A DNA stretch of 5,472 nucleotides from an uncultured Methanobrevibacter sp. (lineage in GTDB: Archaea > Methanobacteriota > Methanobacteria > Methanobacteriales > Methanobacteriaceae), in NCBI GenBank assembly GCA_902795935.1, contig CADBMS010000178.1:1-5472 (forward strand). Reading direction: 5' to 3'. The notes under the pieces are model-generated. The model was not told the DNA's origin, did no database searches, and worked only from the letters and a program-made list of their open reading frames with translations. This document shows, in pieces, positions 4,155 through 5,472 of the stretch (positions within the stretch are counted from its first letter, which is position 1; the number at the start of each line of letters is the position of its first letter). The translations under genes were made by a program, and so were the position numbers.

Positions 4155-5472
4155 ACGCTGTTTTAAGTAAAGCAGAAATTAATTCTGCAGGACTGCCAAA
4201 TGTAGCTTGGAAATAAGTTATATAAATAAGATATCCGATAACTGCGAATATTCCAAAAAATATTATGAAAGATATTAAAAATACTAACCAATCACTTACT
4301 TCATAAGATTCAGCATATTCCTCATCATAATATTCATCATCATCCATTTCAGCTTCAATTTTTTTGTCATGACTAGTGTACTCTAAATCACCTTTAATTA
4401 ACTCTTTTTTCTCTTCTTTAGTAATCTCTTTAGGTTTAGGCATAGGAGATTCAGAAGACCTAGTTAATTTATATGAATCTTTAAAATTTTCATGATTATT
4501 ATCATTTTCTTCATCAGTTTTTATATCATTTAAATCATTTACTTCAGATGAGTTATGCATTAAACGCTTAATATTGGATACTGATGGATTTTCTTTAGTA
4601 TTATTAATTAAATCTCCATCAAGATCTTCTTTTTCAAATTCAGATGGTTCTGGTGTTATTATTGGAGTTCTTTCAATACCATCATCAATTGGTTTTTCTT
4701 CCTCATCTTCTTTTTTATTAGTTATTAATGATTCAGGATACTTTTTATTTTTATAATCTTGAATATCTTTTTCTAATTCATCAATCAAGCTTTTACGATT
4801 GTCTTGATTTGGAATAATTTGTTTAGCTGGGATAACATTTGCATTATCTCCTTCTTTCACTTTAAATGAACTGTCATCAACTATATATGTTTCAGGTAAT
4901 TTTTTTGTAAATTTATAACTAGTTAATATTGATGCAAAACTGTATACCAAGCTTTTAAACTGCATAATACCTATAGTAGTTTGCTTGCTAAATGGAATTT
5001 CACCTTCATTATCAATATATTCATTAATCATTTTTGCTAAAGATAAGTACTCTTTTTTACTAATAGTGTCCATATTTAAATCTTTTGAAGATGAAATAAC
5101 ATCAACTAATGATTTTGTTGGTATTGAATCAAATATTCCTTTATTAATATTATCTATGCTTGTAACAGCAAAGTATAAAAATTCCGACATATTCCATTTT
5201 TTATTCTCAATTCGTACTGAAGAAGGTAAAACACCGTAACTATCCATATAATTTTTTACAAACATTGAACTATCTATAATGCTTTGCATACTAATTGAAT
5301 TATTTGATGTTGTTTTTTCTGTTTTTGGTATTGTTGTATCAATATTATTTTTTATAGTTTCTGTTGTTTTTTCTGTTTGGATTTGTTTGATAGGTTTTGT
5401 TTTTGGTAGTTTAGTTGGGATTTCTTCTTGTGTGGTAGGTTTTGTTTTTGGTAGTTTAGTTGGGATTTCTTC
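4153..5472 (-). CDS. Pseudomurein-binding surface protein with C-terminal membrane helix (partial, N-terminus outside window)
   Basis: The frame is open from the right edge (5472) to the TAA at 4155-4153, giving 439 visible residues. The ATG at 5289 is internal, since 61 more in-frame codons precede it without a stop and no ribosome binding site is evident there. In order: a Thr/Lys/Pro-rich stalk with 15-residue repeats (about 5391-5472), then a pseudomurein-binding motif (about 5167-5265; FVKNYMDSYGVLPSSV and MSEFLYFAV). A second related segment follows (about 4879-5040; MINEYIDNEGEIP, FKSLVYSFASIL, LPETYIV). Next come about 195 mostly charged, acidic residues predicted to be disordered, including DDDEYYDEEYAESYE. 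A single hydrophobic helix, WLVFLISFIIFFGIFAVIGY onward (4216-4290), precedes a 20-residue tail. The known family role is holding proteins on the pseudomurein wall. I infer an exported protein bound to the wall and anchored in the membrane, with any signal peptide upstream. No catalytic domain is visible. Confidence 0.8.
   Translation of the reverse strand, partial: EEIPTKLPKTKPTTQEEIPTKLPKTKPIKQIQTEKTTETIKNNIDTTIPKTEKTTSNNSISMQSIIDSSMFVKNYMDSYGVLPSSVRIENKKWNMSEFLYFAVTSIDNINKGIFDSIPTKSLVDVISSSKDLNMDTISKKEYLSLAKMINEYIDNEGEIPFSKQTTIGIMQFKSLVYSFASILTSYKFTKKLPETYIVDDSSFKVKEGDNANVIPAKQIIPNQDNRKSLIDELEKDIQDYKNKKYPESLITNKKEDEEEKPIDDGIERTPIITPEPSEFEKEDLDGDLINNTKENPSVSNIKRLMHNSSEVNDLNDIKTDEENDNNHENFKDSYKLTRSSESPMPKPKEITKEEKKELIKGDLEYTSHDKKIEAEMDDDEYYDEEYAESYEVSDWLVFLISFIIFFGIFAVIGYLIYITYFQATFGSPAELISALLKTA
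5308..5378 (-). repeat. Pair of 17-bp direct repeats, 54 bp apart, in the stalk
   Basis: The same 17-base string occurs at 5308-5324 and 5362-5378. The spacing of 54 bp is a multiple of three, and on the coding strand both copies encode TEKTT. It looks like the decayed end of an older Thr-rich repeat array adjoining the perfect 45-bp repeats. Confidence 0.6.
5391..5472 (-). repeat. 45-bp tandem repeat encoding a 15-residue stalk unit
   Basis: The unit at 5391-5435 recurs at 5436-5472, identical over all 37 bases visible before the window ends. On the coding strand it gives EEIPTKLPKTKPTTQ, a Lys/Pro/Thr-rich unit keeping the reading frame. The array clearly continues beyond the window. The copy nearest the pseudomurein-binding motif already diverges (PIKQIQTEKTT). 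Confidence 0.9.

Noticed and set aside
5287..5289. ATG as the start of the pseudomurein-binding protein.
   Set aside because: The frame stays open for 61 codons upstream to the window edge and contains in-frame amino-acid repeats; no Shine-Dalgarno sequence precedes this ATG. It is an internal methionine.
4216..5472. Part of a defence or secretion system next to TFS.
   Set aside because: No nuclease, helicase, toxin or secretion-ATPase motif is present; the pseudomurein-binding segments and stalk repeats explain the protein as a surface protein.

Overview
The window is very AT-rich and reads as chromosomal DNA of a methanogenic archaeon with a pseudomurein wall. Methanosphaera or a close Methanobacteriaceae relative fits best. 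The evidence is an archaeal transcription factor S, a long archaeal-type FKBP isomerase, pseudomurein-binding repeats, short GGTG/GAGGT/AGGAG ribosome binding sites and T-rich terminators. The genus is inference from gene content and base composition, not from a database match.

Layout from left to right: (1) positions 2-82 hold the last 26 codons of a plus-strand gene that begins outside the window and ends in a 4Fe-4S ferredoxin motif. A hairpin with a 17-T tract follows. (2) pyrC (dihydroorotase) lies on the minus strand and converges on that ferredoxin gene. (3) A 290-bp AT-rich divergent intergenic region contains an imperfect inverted repeat. (4) A plus-strand pair follows: a TmcAL/HIGH-type nucleotidyltransferase homologue and a long-type FKBP peptidyl-prolyl isomerase, overlapping by 10 bp and probably cotranscribed. 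(5) A 90-bp gap with a T tract leads to the gene for transcription factor S on the plus strand. (6) A minus-strand gene converges on it. It encodes the C-terminal part of a large surface protein with pseudomurein-binding motifs, a long acidic linker and one C-terminal membrane helix. Its reading frame runs open through the right edge of the window, where it contains perfect 45-bp (15-residue) tandem repeats.

Most of the window is housekeeping: pyrimidine synthesis, a possible tRNA- or nucleotide-modifying enzyme, protein folding and RNA polymerase transcript cleavage. These genes do not form one pathway. The parts that merit a second look are the wall-binding, membrane-anchored protein with its repeat-bearing stalk, the TmcAL-like protein in an archaeon, and two compact convergent terminators, one of which contains the stop codons of both flanking genes in its stem. 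I see no tRNA, rRNA, CRISPR array, transposase or phage gene.
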